From assembly GCA_905147135.1 (NCBI GenBank), contig LR990053.1:5840501-5904500 (forward strand): 64,000 nt of DNA, read 5' to 3'. The translations under genes and the position numbers were made by a program. Positions 55,111 to 64,000 of the stretch are shown here, in pieces (position 1 is the stretch's first letter; each line of letters begins with the position of its first letter). This stretch comes from Blastobasis lacticolella. Its lineage: Eukaryota > Arthropoda > Insecta > Lepidoptera > Blastobasidae. The notes under the pieces were generated by a model. That model made no database searches. It saw nothing but the letters and a program-made list of their open reading frames with translations, and had not been told where the DNA came from.

Positions 55111-55349
55111 TGACCATTGGTGGCTGACAAGCTATACAAAGTTACAATCACCAGCCCGTAATAGCTCGTAAGTCTGCATTGCTCGTAACCATTGCAGATG
55201 GCAACATTATTTATAATGTTAGTAGACTAGACTGGAGGTTGATTCGTATGTAATTTTATGGTTACCGATAGATATTAGCAACTCCAGGGGTATCGTCAAT
55301 ACCTTGCCATGTAGCTACAAGTAGAGTATCATCAGATGTTGACACTCTG

Positions 55350-55590
55350 AAGCGAAAACCTGAGTAAGATATGATTACGCAACAAACACTCCATACGTGC
55401 CTTCCATACTCCGAGGGTTGTTCTCGATTTCATAGGGTTCCCATTATCAGATCCTGACCTGCTGACCACCCTATCAAACAAAAAAAGAATTTTCCAAATC
55501 GGTCCAGGTATCTTCGAGTAATCAGGGAAAATACATAAAAAAGAGATTCCGCCGAATGGCTAACCTTCTCCTTTTTGGCAGTCGGATAAA
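55350..55590 (+). repeat. Lepidopteran interspersed repeat ending in GTCGG
   Basis: 'CATAGGGTTCCCATTATCAG', 'ATCCTGACCTGCTGACCACC', 'CAAATCGGTCCAGGTATCTT' and 'ATTCCGCCGAATGGCTAACC' followed by 'TTTTTGGCAGTCGG' follow, in order, a repeat I know from many moths and butterflies. Its class is not clear to me. About 240 bp remain. 55265-55310 just upstream resembles a LINE end. Confidence 0.6.
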
Positions 55591-56407
55591 AGAACATCGC
55601 TTCAATTACTGCCCATAAACCCTAAATCTTCTGTTGTAAAATATAATGCAAATGCCAACACGCCATTGTGAAATCCCTTACGCCATTTTCGAAAACTCTT
55701 ATCACAAGTCTTTTGTCTTTTACGTGTTCAATTCGAAACAATGAGCGGTTACCTTTGTTTATTTACCACAATCTGTTGAGGCGACTACCGGAAAATTGCA
55801 TGGTACGCCACGCCACATAGCCAAGCACACATAAGCCTTATGTGGCACATAGTGCAATGTGAATACCCATTGTGTCAACGACTCTGGTTTCATTGGACGG
55901 GACAGTGCGATTGTGGCGGTAGTTAGTCCGTAATTGAGGTACGGGTGGCAACGCAGGTTTGTGTGCGAGTGCTGTCTAATGATATGTACTTAATGTGATA
56001 TGAAGTTAACTATGGTTTGGTACTTTATAGTAGTTTAAAAATGAATTATAGGTAGTCCTATACCTAATGTGGTGTTTTCATTGTAAACGTATCCACGTTT
56101 ACGCACTTTCTTATTCATTACGTAAAACGCATTCTAATTTTTGTATTCTTCAATAATTGCTTAATATTTATACTTACACAAGCGTGCGAATTATGTAGAA
56201 AATATCTCAATTTCTTCTTCAACAATAAATTTTTAACTAGAAAGACGAGGGAGGTTTAGAAAAGTCCTTCTCACTTCTAAATTAATATACAATAACGGAT
56301 ACATAATTTTATACATACGTACACACACCCGTATCCTACATGAGTAGGTATAGACTATTCTACTTGACTACATACTACCCTTCAAGACAGTATCAATTGC
56401 CCCTCAT
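55591..56407. other. No gene seen
   Basis: Unrecognised, A+T-rich. Confidence 0.5.
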
Positions 56408-56703
56408 AACCTCGGCAAGAGAAACTCGATCTTACGGCGAGGGAAAACATCGTGATGAAACCTGCACATTCAGGCGACTAAATGTGTAACCATGATCTAA
56501 TCTGGTCAGGTTCCCCTGGTAGCAGGGTCACAGAAGTCAGATGACAGTCGCTTCACTGTAATTACTTGATCTGCCACCTGTACCTATGCGTACGAGGGCC
56601 CAGGGTCCGCCTTGACTATTCAAGGCGGACCCCAGGCCCTCGTACGCGAGAGCACAACCGGGACATTAACGCCAGGATGATTATTTTTTAACCTCGGCAA
56701 GAG
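56408..56703 (+). mobile_element. SINE-A, 5'-truncated, perfect 14-bp TSD, snap-back 3' part
   Basis: AACCTCGGCAAGAG at 56408-56421 and 56690-56703 is a perfect target-site duplication. The element between starts in the body (no tRNA-like head) and ends 'GGGACATTAACGCCAGG'. Instead of the normal 'AAATCCTGGATCATGG' it carries an inverted copy of its own 3' part: 56588-56615 pairs with 56620-56647 (28-bp arms, two mismatches, 4-bp loop). The perfect duplication suggests one of the younger insertions. Confidence 0.92.
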
Positions 56704-57090
56704 TTTCTCTCCACTCGACCCTTACATTGTACAACATATATATCCCAACACCACCCAAAAGAACTGATGTCCGGTAACGCAAGACGTTCTAGCGACTGGC
56801 CGTCACGGCTCGCGACTCTTGCCTCACAGTCTTGCAAAAGCTGTCGTATAGCCCGTACCTCGCGATGTTTGCCTCCGATACGGGGTAACGGAGTCTACAC
56901 GTGACGCCCATTGCGTTCATGCGATGTTACTTGTCTATTTAGCTTCATATGCTTCTAGCAGTCATGGATGCGTGAGGGTTTTTGCTTCTGTTTATTAATT
57001 TTGTTGGGTTATTCATTATTGTTTTCGCAGGGCTAACGTCTCTCGGATTTTGGAAAGGTTTAGTGATCGGTGTTTTTTTCTTTATCTATA
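56704..57090. other. No gene seen
   Basis: Unrecognised. Confidence 0.5.
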
Positions 57091-57296
57091 ACTAGTGGAT
57101 CCGGCGCGACTCGTTCGCGTACATCTACTTTACCCTTAGCTACCCTTTTTTTCTTGCTTATAAACCTTCCTCTTGAATCAGTCTATCTATTATTGAAAAC
57201 AGCATTAAAATCGGTTGTGTAGTTTAAAAGATCCAAACGTACATAAATATATACATAGGGACAGACGGTGGGAAGCGACTTTGTTTTATACTATGT
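57091..57296 (+). repeat. REP-C interspersed repeat, full length
   Basis: Runs from 'CTAGTGGATCCGGCGCGACT' to 'TTTGTTTTATACTATGT', with 'CTACCCTTTTTTTCTTGC' in the middle. With 61950-62139 it shares the exact start CTAGTGGA-CCGGCGCGACT, defining the family's 5' end. Confidence 0.88.
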
Positions 57297-57803
57297 GCTT
57301 ATAGAAGTCTTGAGTGATATGCTTAGTTTAAACTAAATATTGCAACCACAACGCAACTAAACATGAGAGAAAACATTACTCTTAAATTAACAGTTATTCC
57401 AGTAAATGAAATACGAAATATTTTCTTAACAATCATCTCCACCAAATAATTCAAAAAGCAACCTATCATTACGTAATTCCGCTCAAAGACACGACAGGAC
57501 ATAACTCAGACGCGTCACCCGCAATTTGGGGACCAATACTTTTGGCTCGTAAATCCGAAATCCCGCCAATCCTTGAGGAACAAAGGAGTGGAATTTGTCA
57601 AAAAAGCGGCCTTCTGCCCCGGGGCAAAGCGGCCGGGTTATTATGCAAATCTATAGCCGTCGCTGGGGATCGCCATGGACTTGGTAGGGTTTATATGGAC
57701 GCGGATGCGAAGCAAATGTTTTGACAATACGAGTAAGAGAATTAAATATATGATTGGAAAATAACAAGGCGAATTTTCTGGAGGAATGTCTTAACAGGGC
57801 TGT
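57297..57803. other. No gene seen
   Basis: The frame at 57542-57724 begins TTG and has no motif. The block 57595-57675 is locally G+C-rich. Confidence 0.45.
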
Positions 57804-57935
57804 CTTATTTATTTATTTATCCGTCTATTGCACACAATAAATAGCATACAGAAAATACAATATTAAAGATGTCGACTGCACAACAGCAACTATTTATTTC
57901 TAAGAAATCTCTTCCAGTAGAGAGACATGGTAGGG
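57804..57935 (-). mobile_element. LINE-Y 3' UTR and tail, reverse
   Basis: (TTTA)n at about 57806-57822, 'GTCTATTGCACACAATAAAT' and 'AAGAAATCTCTTCCAGTAG' parallel the 3' UTR at 35280-35375 ('TTTATTGCACAATCAAAAG', 'AGCGATTTCTTCCAGGCAA'). Confidence 0.6.
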
Positions 57936-58810
57936 TGTACGTAGGTAGTGTGGTAGGGTGCGCTAAGGGTTAGTAATCCATAACAATGATGTTAAATTCT
58001 AGTTACTGCAACTGCGGCAACTGTTTAGTTCTAGATCTGCCAATTTTGGGTATTTCTTAGGGTATTAAAATGGCATTAGCTCTGGGCTAGTTAGTGCTAG
58101 TTAGCAACTTAGTGGTATAAAAATTATTCCAACAAGACTTACGCCATATGAGCCGACCCTAAATCTCACCTCCGAGGGCGGTGACGGAATGTCAAAAATT
58201 CCTCTCCGAATGCGACTAGCGGCCGAGTTGATCCGAAATTACCGTCCAATCTCGCCTTGGGACAAGTGGTACCACCGCGCCGCCCCCAGCGCGTGTGAGA
58301 TCATTCCGAGAATCCAGAACGTTGATAGATGACTTGGCAATGTCTTTGCGAGACGTTGTATGTTTTCTTCTTTTATTTGTGCTTTTGATTTTGCTAATTT
58401 TGGCGAGTTTCCTCATTGGCCTTAGATATCTATTATAGTAAGGTACGTCCTCTATAGCCATCAGAGAAAGCCTGAATATTGAAAGACATTTAATTGTTGT
58501 AAACATTTCCACCATCATTTCTTTCCACATCGCCCCGGCCACTATCATCTTACGACGTTTCCTCGGTCACAGTCCGTACACATCGGCACACCGCTACCGC
58601 AACACTGTGTGACCGTTCCGGCGCGTGCGCAGTGCATAATGAATAATTCATCACTGGACTCGGGCAATTAAATGTCTTGCGCGGTAAAAACCGCTGACAC
58701 CTTCCTGTGGGATTTAGAGGGGCTAGATTTAGTGACGGGGTAAAGACCTCTTGTGTTGTGACGGTGGAGGTGGTTCACCTAGAACTGGTCAGGTGCACCA
58801 CGGGTAAGGT
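57936..58810. other. No gene assigned; 110-codon minus frame
   Basis: The minus frame 58548-58216 starts ATG and contains a Lys/Arg-rich stretch ('KISKIKSTNKRRKHTTSRK'). The 70 bp upstream of its ATG (58560-58640) are CpG-rich with 'GGCGCGTGCGCAGTGC', an NRF1-like site. This could be a promoter plus first exon, but there is no recognised domain or clear donor. Confidence 0.25.
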
Positions 58811-59015
58811 GTTACGATGTTGATCAGGTGGATTACGGGTAAGGGAGATGGAATATTGTCATTGTGTGTTAGATACATAGAGTCTGTTGGCTTTGAGTAT
58901 TTCAAAACCGTTACGATATTGATCAGGTCGATCACGGGTAAGGTGGGGTGATGGAATATTGTCTGTTATTGTTTGTTGGTTTTCAGTGTATGCAAACCGT
59001 TACGATATTGCAACT
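58811..59015 (+). repeat. Degenerate tandem repeat, units of about 90-99 bp
   Basis: 'GTTACGATRTTGATCAGGT' begins units at 58811 and 58910, and a third start ('GTTACGATATTG') lies at 58999. 'ATGGAATATTGTC' repeats inside. 'GGTCAGGTGCACCACGGGTA' at about 58787 is a further partial unit upstream. Confidence 0.75.
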
Positions 59016-60010
59016 TTGGAGAATTGAGCGTATAGTTATGTATTTCGGGCATCGCATTAGCGACTCCCCGTGTGTCTATTGGCGGTGGTGACACTTGCTT
59101 TTCTTTAGTAAAGTCTAGTAAAAAAATGATATTTTAGTAAAGTTCGATTTCGATATCCTGGTGCCCAAGCACTTTCTGAACTGGGGCGAAACCTTGCGTG
59201 GTCAAAACTGTTGACATATTTCTGTGATAATTGGGACCTCGATACGAAGATGTTGTGGAGTTTCTTGTGGTGAATTCCAATTCAGTCTATGCCAAACCGC
59301 TACTCTCCTTTTTGGTTATTGCGTTCATTAATACATAGGTATATTGGGTAAACTCAAATAAGTACGGTAAAAAGCTTTCCTAATTAATCGGACAATATGT
59401 TAATGTAGGTAATGTTTCTTAATTGAACTAGTCGAATACTTACCAAAACAATGACAAAAATAAAAAAAATCAATTTGTATCAACTATACTTATCGATTCA
59501 CTATTTTACTGTGCCTAGTTTTTTTATATCTCCCACTAAGGTGGCAAACAAGCTTACGGCCTGCCTGAGTTGTATAATAGCTTCCCTCGATGATTATAGA
59601 CTACTTATACAGCACGTAGCCATTGACCGTCTTTCCGCCTTGTTTAGCTCATGGAAAAACATTAGCAGAAAGATCAATCATTTCGAAGTCAACACAGGTC
59701 TGCATTAGAGAAAAAATCTTATAAGAAACAAAAGGCAACTACAACGTAGTGTTGTGACGTTAGGGATACGACTGATAAACTTAACTGTATTGTGTCTAAG
59801 GAACATCATTTAACTTAATAAAAAAAATTATCCGTCACTGACATGAAACGTATTTTATTGACAGTAAATGTCATCTAGCCGGATTCTTTATTTTACCCTA
59901 ATATTATTATTTTTTTACATAAATTACTTAATTGAAGTCCAATTTAACAGTTAATAGTAAATTTACACTGAAAAATATGACAGTTTAATTATTTAAGACA
60001 TGTTTATTAA
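59016..60010. other. No gene; LINE scrap
   Basis: 59532-59568 ('CACTAAGGTGGCAAACAAGC') is the complement of a LINE terminus. The frame 59451-59708 runs through it and has no motif. Confidence 0.5.
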
Positions 60011-60200
60011 TACTACTCAGTGACAAACTAGAGTGACTCGACGAAATTTGCGTGTAGACAACCTGTCGCCTAGAACATTTACGATTCATGCACTTACATT
60101 TCAAGTAGGGGCTTTGTCATTGTTGCAGTAAGGACTAAGACGAGCTTTGTACTTGCTAGCTTCAAACTGGAACACAACTATGAAAAATGGCGGAAGAACT
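60011..60200 (-). repeat. REP-E
   Basis: 'CTCAGTGACAAACTAGAG' at 60016 is the complement of the family's end. 'GTAAGGACTAAGACGAGC' and 'CAAACTGGAACACAACTATG' extend into the upstream part seen at 7.55-7.62 kb. Strongly diverged. Confidence 0.7.
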
Positions 60201-61949
60201 ACTACCCATCAAAGCTCCTCAACAGAGTCATAATTACCACTGGTATGTTATTTTATTGGTATTATTTTGGTCTTGGTCCTAACTCGTGACTACCGCGTAT
60301 ATAATGATTCGATGAATACGCCTCGCATCACTAAACTAAATGTCAAGTACGATACACACATATTATTATTTCCTAATTAATTAGACGCTTCTTTGATTAT
60401 TGTGAATTACAAATTCCAACAAATTTTTTTTTGCCTTGGGTTTTTATTTTACAGAGTCGAGGGGTGAAATACTTCTCTAAGTTTTATTGTTGAATTCATA
60501 GTTACGAGAATTTTATGTTAAATTTAGTGAACATAGGATACCTACCTACTTATCTTTATTTCAAACTTTGCTTAATAAATATTTTTAAATATTCTCTAAT
60601 TTTATTACAATACATATACGTAACATTTCCAAATACATTTGAATATCTAAGTAAGTATATCTAAAAGATCTTACAAGCAACACGTTACGTTGGTCTCTAA
60701 ATTCGCTATTCATGACAGTAATTAGTTAATGTTGTTTATTGCAACATAGCATTGCAATCTTGCACTCGTAAAAACTGCAATTAAAACTAAATCAGCGTAT
60801 TTCAAGCGAGATTCGCTTCGAAATCTGATTTGGCCAACTGCGATTTGCTTTTGACGAATCAAACGTATAAATCCACAGTAATAATGGCCATTTTGTAAAT
60901 TGGGAGACGTCCCAAAATGGCCGCCCTTAAATCACACAGTTCTAATTATTCACATTTAAAACTTAGGAGGCTTGTAATTACAATAACATCCGAGGATTAC
61001 GTGGATGAGTCTGTAATCTTTTGCAATTTTCGCTTAATCGCTCGGGTTTAACCGGACCAGTATAAAGAGAACGTAGCCAGGGAACGTAAAGATTACATGT
61101 TACAGATCAAAGTAGGCTGGCTGATACGTAAACGTTCGAGACATTTGGACTTATGTGATAATACTAGGGCGTGATGGAAGAAATTTGATAATTCGCGGTT
61201 AGGGAAACGATCGTTTTAATAATAACGTTGGACGCATTGTTGGGAAATTATACGGAGACAGGGATGCTGTGGAGCGGTTCGGTAAGAGTAATTCCGTTGA
61301 ATACAGTTTAGATTATGCATGTTAATATTTAAGTTTAAATTTGAAAATGAAAATTTAGGTGCAGAAGCCAATAAAACTCAAACCAGTCCAGCCCTACAAA
61401 ATTTCCTCCACAGTTAAGATTGCCGTCATGACAAATAAAGTTTACTAAACGGCAATTTTTAAAACCTATTTTTAGTCTTAGGTAAAAATAATTTCGTCTT
61501 TCTCACCACTTTTAAAATGATAACCTTGAAGCGGTATCGACTCCACGTCCTCCTCTGATATAAACTTAAGAGCAAGACAATCATTTATCAGGGACCCGTC
61601 AAAATCTAATTGTCCCGCCTCGCTAACCGACGATTGTGACCGTAATTATGCCCTTAATTTTTTTATCACGAATTAAACCGCCTTATAAAGGATTTTTTGT
61701 AAGCTCGGCCCTTCGAGACGCAATTTGTTTGAAATTCCAAATATTTTGTGTTCCTCCGCCATATCGCCCCGGGCGCTTGACAATCATATCGACTTCGATA
61801 ATTGTTTATCTTTTCGTTATTTTATAGGATTTAATTATTATTTTTGTTATTAAATCTCTTTCGATTACTTAGGTTACTTACAATTTTAATAATAAATTCG
61901 GCCAATCTCATAATAATCGTCTACTTTTCGATATCGATCATTATTGTTT
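60201..61949. other. 1.7-kb stretch without recognised elements; dyad motif
   Basis: 60886-60895 GGCCATTTTG and 60913-60922 CAAAATGGCC are inverted 10-mers around a GGGA-GACG-TCCC palindrome (60902-60913); the core resembles Pho/YY1 sites. 61590-61800 is less A+T-rich with no frame of note. Confidence 0.4.
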
Positions 61950-62139
61950 ACTAGTGGACCCGGCGCGACTTCGTTCGCGTACACCTACTTTACCCGTACC
62001 TACCCTTTTTTTCTTGCTTACAAATTTTACTCTTTAATCAATCTATTTATTGTTGAAGACCGTATTAAAATCCGTTTTGCAGTTTAAAATATCTAATTAG
62101 ATTAAGACAGCAGGAAGCCACTTGGTTTTATACTATGTA
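61950..62139 (+). repeat. REP-C interspersed repeat, full length
   Basis: Runs from 'CTAGTGGACCCGGCGCGACT' through 'CTACCCTTTTTTTCTTGC' and 'ATTAAAATCCGTTTTGCAG' to 'TTTTATACTATGTAG'. A stretch of about 20 bp before 'GACAGCAGGAAGCC' is deleted. Confidence 0.88.
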
Positions 62140-63327
62140 GGTATTGATACTTACTAAAAGGTACTTTATTTTCTTATTTCGATAACGCACAATAATCTTA
62201 TTGCCATAATTATTTCACCGTTTCCATCAACATCGACAAATCTTTATAGCTTTTTTCATACCTTACCTTCTGTAAGGCAGCAAAATAAGGGCTTTCACCG
62301 TCCCGACCAAGTCACGACTTAGAAAAATCGATTAAGCAAGACGGCCCCCGAAACAATAGCACGGACTGCTTAGAAGCCGGTAGAAAAAGTGGGCAGGTAT
62401 GAAATTCGATTTCATAGACAAATTGGTAGCCGTTTGATGAAATTACATGGTTTTAAGAGAGACGGGGTTGGAGGCGGTGCTGGCAGCTGTGGGCAGGGCT
62501 GGCAACCGCAGAGGCTCAGCTCAGGCTGCTGGTATACTGATTAGCTAACCCTACTGTGTAGTAGAGGGAGGGAACGTTGTAATAAAACGAAATTAAAAGC
62601 GTACAAAAAATAATTTATGCCCTCGATTTTCTCATGGGTTGGGAGGTTCGGGAGTTTTGGTTGAGGTCGTGAGGGCTGCGTCGTTGTGTCGTATTTTTGT
62701 TGTGACAAGTATACCTTTTGTTCATTCTGGAACAATAAGTAATATCTCGTAGTAAATTGTATTGGTGTTGAATTATTTCGTAAACTGACTCTTCAATTCA
62801 CGGCCGTTCCAAAATTTCAAGTCAAGGCCGCAAGTTCTAAACATTCAAGTCAGGTAACTTTATGGAGGCCGACGAAAACACCAGGAAAACTTATAAGCTT
62901 TATAAAGGCTAGTACATGAAGTGGATGTGTTTGTGATTGTGTGGAAGTTACCTATTTGCATGCTACAAACGCTCATTAAAATTGAGAAAATTTTTCACTT
63001 GATTATAAAAAGTTTATTCAAATTCAACACTGTAATTGTCCGTTTTAATGAGGAATGTTTTAATTCAGCATGTGGTTAGTTACATGTAAACAAGATGAAA
63101 ATACAGATAAGCGAGCTCAGCGATAAATCTCGAAAACTGGATCGCATAAGAAAGTGTTCACGCGCATAATAATGTACCGAAAATATTTGGTCCATAATAA
63201 TTACCCTTTACACCTAATTATTAGTATACTTTCCTTAATTTTCCGCCAAATTATACAAAGTCCGTACTTATGTTTTTATAACATTTACGTATCTTTATAT
63301 CTATGAGTGATAAATACAATTTATCCG
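62140..63327. other. No gene seen
   Basis: Unrecognised. 62460-62540 is G+C-rich without a credible frame. Confidence 0.5.
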
Positions 63328-63340
63328 TTGATTATATCGT

Positions 63341-63675
63341 GGAGCGTCAGTGGCCGAGTGGTTATGGTATCTGACGTAAGCGAAAGGTACCGGGTCCAAA
63401 TCCCACTGCGGCCATGTACTTATGACACTTTTTTGAGTTATGTACATTAGTTGAATGCTAACCGATGCTCTTTCGCGAGGGGAAACATCGTGATGGAAAC
63501 TGCTCAATCAGGCGACTACATGTGTAACCATGATCCAATCTGGTCAGGTTCCCTGGTAGCAGAGTCACTCCAGTCGCTCCAATTATATGATATCCTGGAT
63601 CATAATCAAGGCGAACCCCGGTCCTCGTGCGCGAGCGCACAACTGGGACATTAACGCCAAGACGTTTTTTAATCC
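63341..63675 (+). mobile_element. SINE-A, full length, perfect 13-bp TSD
   Basis: Head at 63344 ('GCGTCAGTGGCCGAGTGGTT'), mutated B box 'GGGTCCAAATCCC', body 'GAGTTATGTACATTAGTTG', end 'GGGACATTAACGCCAAGACG' followed by T6. TTGATTATATCGT at 63328-63340 and 63676-63688 is a perfect target-site duplication. The anticodon-stem part has a small deletion ('TCTGACGTAAGC'). Confidence 0.93.
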
Positions 63676-63890
63676 TTGATTATATCGTCTGCAAGAGTTA
63701 CATATTATAATTAGTGTGTTTAAATTTTACCAAATTTTAAATGTTAAAGCAGAATGAATAAATAATTTGCGAATTACAGATGTTATGGGCGATAGCCACG
63801 CTTTCTATCTAATGGGTGTCAGTTCGTTTGTCACTGTGCTGATATGAAAGTTTTTACGATTATAAGTATTATGGATCATCATCATCATCC
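63676..63890. other. Spacer with REP-E scrap
   Basis: 63815-63840 ('GTCAGTTCGTTTGTCACTG') is a short REP-E end. (ATC)n at 63875-63888 precedes the last SINE-B. Confidence 0.5.
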
Positions 63891-64000
63891 TGGCCATGTG
63901 GTGTCCGGCAGAGTAGAATAGCACCAACCCCTTACACTCGTGGGTGTCGTACAAGGCGACTAATGTTTTCGAGGCTAAAAATCTTGTCTCCGTAGCCTGG
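63891..64000 (+). mobile_element. SINE-B, cut by window edge
   Basis: Starts 'TGGCCATGTGGTGTCCGGCA' and is still in register at the last base ('CTCCGTAGCCTGG'). The remaining 150 bp or so should lie beyond the window. Confidence 0.92.

Noticed and set aside
57091..57296. REP-C as a Helitron
   Set aside because: No 5'-TC...CTRR-3' termini with a 3' hairpin could be made out; the wording is closer to RTE-like ends, so the class is left open.

Overview
The window reads as intergenic or intronic DNA from a moth or butterfly (Lepidoptera). It is A+T-rich, about 60% by eye, and is packed with small decayed retroposons whose wording I recognise from lepidopteran genomes: tRNA-derived SINEs, RTE-type ends such as 'AATCCGTTCAGTAG', LINE ends such as 'CTTACCATCAGGTG', and (GAT)n-tailed units. 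I find no intact protein-coding gene, rRNA, functional tRNA or CRISPR array. The longest open frames (about 120-174 codons) are about what chance gives: with a stop every 16-17 codons over roughly 128,000 codon positions in six frames, a few runs of that size are expected. None resembles a family I know except LINE pieces.

Family labels used below are mine. SINE-A: a tRNA-derived SINE of about 330 bp, with a 'GGCCGAGTGGTTAAGG' A box, a 'GGTTCGAATCC' B box and a 3' end 'GGGACATTAACGCCAAG'. SINE-B: a unit of about 260 bp starting 'GGCCGTGTGGTGTCCGG' and ending 'GCAGTGGACTGTTATGG' plus (GAT)n. SINE-T: a second tRNA-derived SINE ending 'CTAGATGGCGCTGTG'. REP-C: a repeat of about 200 bp starting 'GGACCCGGCGCGACTTCG' and ending 'TTTTATACTATGTA'. 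REP-E: a LINE-like 3' end containing 'CTCGTTTGTCACTGAGTAG'. LINE-X and LINE-Y: two groups of non-LTR retrotransposon C-terminal and 3' UTR fragments.

Layout. 0-10 kb: REP-C, SINE-A, SINE-B and SINE-T pieces, a decayed coding frame on the minus strand (3232-3735), two REP-E copies, and two SINE-A copies 0.9 kb apart. 10-20 kb: a 5S-rRNA-like repeat, a 1-kb-spaced duplication, LINE-X ends, two MITEs (one Harbinger-like) and more SINEs. 20-30 kb: a long featureless stretch, a second 5S-like repeat, a MITE split by a nested SINE-A, RTE and LINE ends, and a 414-bp element with 24-bp terminal inverted repeats. 30-40 kb: LINE-X and LINE-Y coding remnants, SINE-A copies, and a 300-bp near-perfect hairpin (37179-37478). 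40-50 kb: a miniature 87-bp SINE-A, SINE-Bs, one possible exon (minus, 41756-42028) and an A-tailed tandem duplication. 50-64 kb: sparse repeats, a second decayed minus-strand frame (54598-55110), a SINE-A with a snap-back end, REP-Cs, and a SINE-B running off the right edge.

The elements do not form a pathway. What they show is retroposition history: eight SINE-A copies keep recognisable target-site duplications, which allow relative dating and show how truncated, deleted and foldback SINE variants were inserted. I see no convincing new biological system. The most unusual objects are the long hairpin, the 5S-derived repeat, the SINE-A structural variants and the decayed zinc-ribbon-like frame.
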